DNA of 5,247 nt from DAISJM01 sp036821485 (GTDB lineage Bacteria; Verrucomicrobiota; Kiritimatiellia; CAIQIC01; JAGNIJ01), in contig DAISJM010000104.1 in the NCBI GenBank assembly GCA_036821485.1, positions 1 through 5,247 on the forward strand, given 5' to 3'. The notes beneath the pieces were generated by a model. That model had not been told where the DNA came from and did not search any database. It worked only from the letters and a program-made list of their open reading frames with translations. This document shows positions 4,714-5,247 of the stretch, one piece after another. Position numbers and translations under genes: made by a program. Positions within the stretch are counted from its first letter, which is position 1, and each line of letters opens with the position of its first letter.

Positions 4714-5247
4714 CTAGGGTGCGCTATAGATCAGCCAAAGCCCGCCAAGAATCACCAGCACGCCGCAGACCTTCTTGATCTTCACGGCGCCACGCGATGC
4801 CTCGTTCCACTTCAGGTAGTGCTCAATCCATTCGTAGGATGTGCCCGCCAGCACGATGACGCTGCAATGCCCCACCCCATACATCAGGAGAAGGAACGCT
4901 CCATACGGCCAGTTGGTGGCTGACAGTTTGAAGGTGACGGCGAGCATGGGCGCCATGAAGGCAAAGGTGCATGGGCCAAGCGCCACGCCGAATACGAGTC
5001 CAAGAATGAACGCTGCCAGCAAGCCCTTCCGCTTCATGCTCACCTGCCCCGGTCCTGCAAATCCCAACGGAATGATGTCCAGCAGATGCAGACCGATGAC
5101 AAAGAAGATGATGGCTACAAAGTAGTTGCCCCACCTACCCACATCCCCCAGCATTCGCCCGGCCAACGCCGTCGCCACACCGATCATCGCGATGGTGATC
5201 AGGATGCCGACCGAGAACAACAGCGCGATCCAGAACGCCCGCTTGGT
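4714..5247 (-). CDS. CcdA/DsbD-like thiol-disulfide membrane protein, 5' truncated by the window
   Basis: The frame is open through the window edge, giving 177 visible residues; the TTG at 5220 is not needed as a start. Hydrophobic segments lie at about residues 6-28, 40-60, 75-106, 115-136 and 157-175. GVALGPCTFAFMAPMLA (Cys93) matches the second conserved Cys motif of CcdA/DsbD transmembrane proteins. The first Cys motif would be in the missing N-terminal part. CcdA/DsbD proteins pass electrons from cytosolic thioredoxin across the inner membrane to periplasmic thiol proteins. Gly-Pro pairs and RK-rich loops (MKRKG, KIKKV) fit a polytopic protein. It is first of the visible genes of the arsenic operon, so it may serve a redox role in resistance, possibly with a thioredoxin gene upstream outside the window. 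A cytochrome c maturation or general redox role is the alternative. Confidence 0.85.
   Translation of the reverse strand, partial: TKRAFWIALLFSVGILITIAMIGVATALAGRMLGDVGRWGNYFVAIIFFVIGLHLLDIIPLGFAGPGQVSMKRKGLLAAFILGLVFGVALGPCTFAFMAPMLAVTFKLSATNWPYGAFLLLMYGVGHCSVIVLAGTSYEWIEHYLKWNEASRGAVKIKKVCGVLVILGGLWLIYSAP

Overview
The window looks like a chromosomal segment of a GC-rich, Gram-negative bacterium. The palindromic repeats at gene junctions, together with a bacterial topoisomerase VI and a divergent LpxC, fit the Verrucomicrobiota or a related PVC lineage best. That placement is an inference from style, not from a marker gene. No stretch longer than 300 bases lacks a gene.

Left part (1-2355). 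The window opens inside a plus-strand gene for topoisomerase VI subunit A (Toprim half only). It faces a minus-strand gene for a divergent LpxC-type deacetylase of lipid A synthesis. The two converge on a compound palindromic repeat, and a second repeat of the same design lies upstream of lpxC. Further upstream, also on the minus strand, is a small protein with two membrane segments and a four-cysteine (CxxC...CxxC) domain of unknown function.

Middle part (2356-3036). A 244-base intergenic region holds an 11-bp inverted repeat, a 14-bp copy of the 5' end of the following tRNA, and an imperfect palindrome. Next come tRNA-Pro(UGG), a long palindromic repeat fused to its CCA end, and a small GIY-YIG nuclease-like gene.

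Right part (3059-5247). A minus-strand arsenic resistance operon reads ccdA-like membrane protein (5' end outside the window), then arsC, then acr3. ArsC reduces arsenate to arsenite using a Cys triad of the thioredoxin-coupled type. Acr3 exports the arsenite. The CcdA/DsbD-like protein may carry reducing equivalents across the membrane. arsC and acr3 overlap by four bases (ATGA), which suggests translational coupling.

The most interesting points are the repeats crowded at gene ends beside a GIY-YIG gene, the LpxC homologue whose zinc-ligand motif is shifted by one residue, and the presence of topoisomerase VI.
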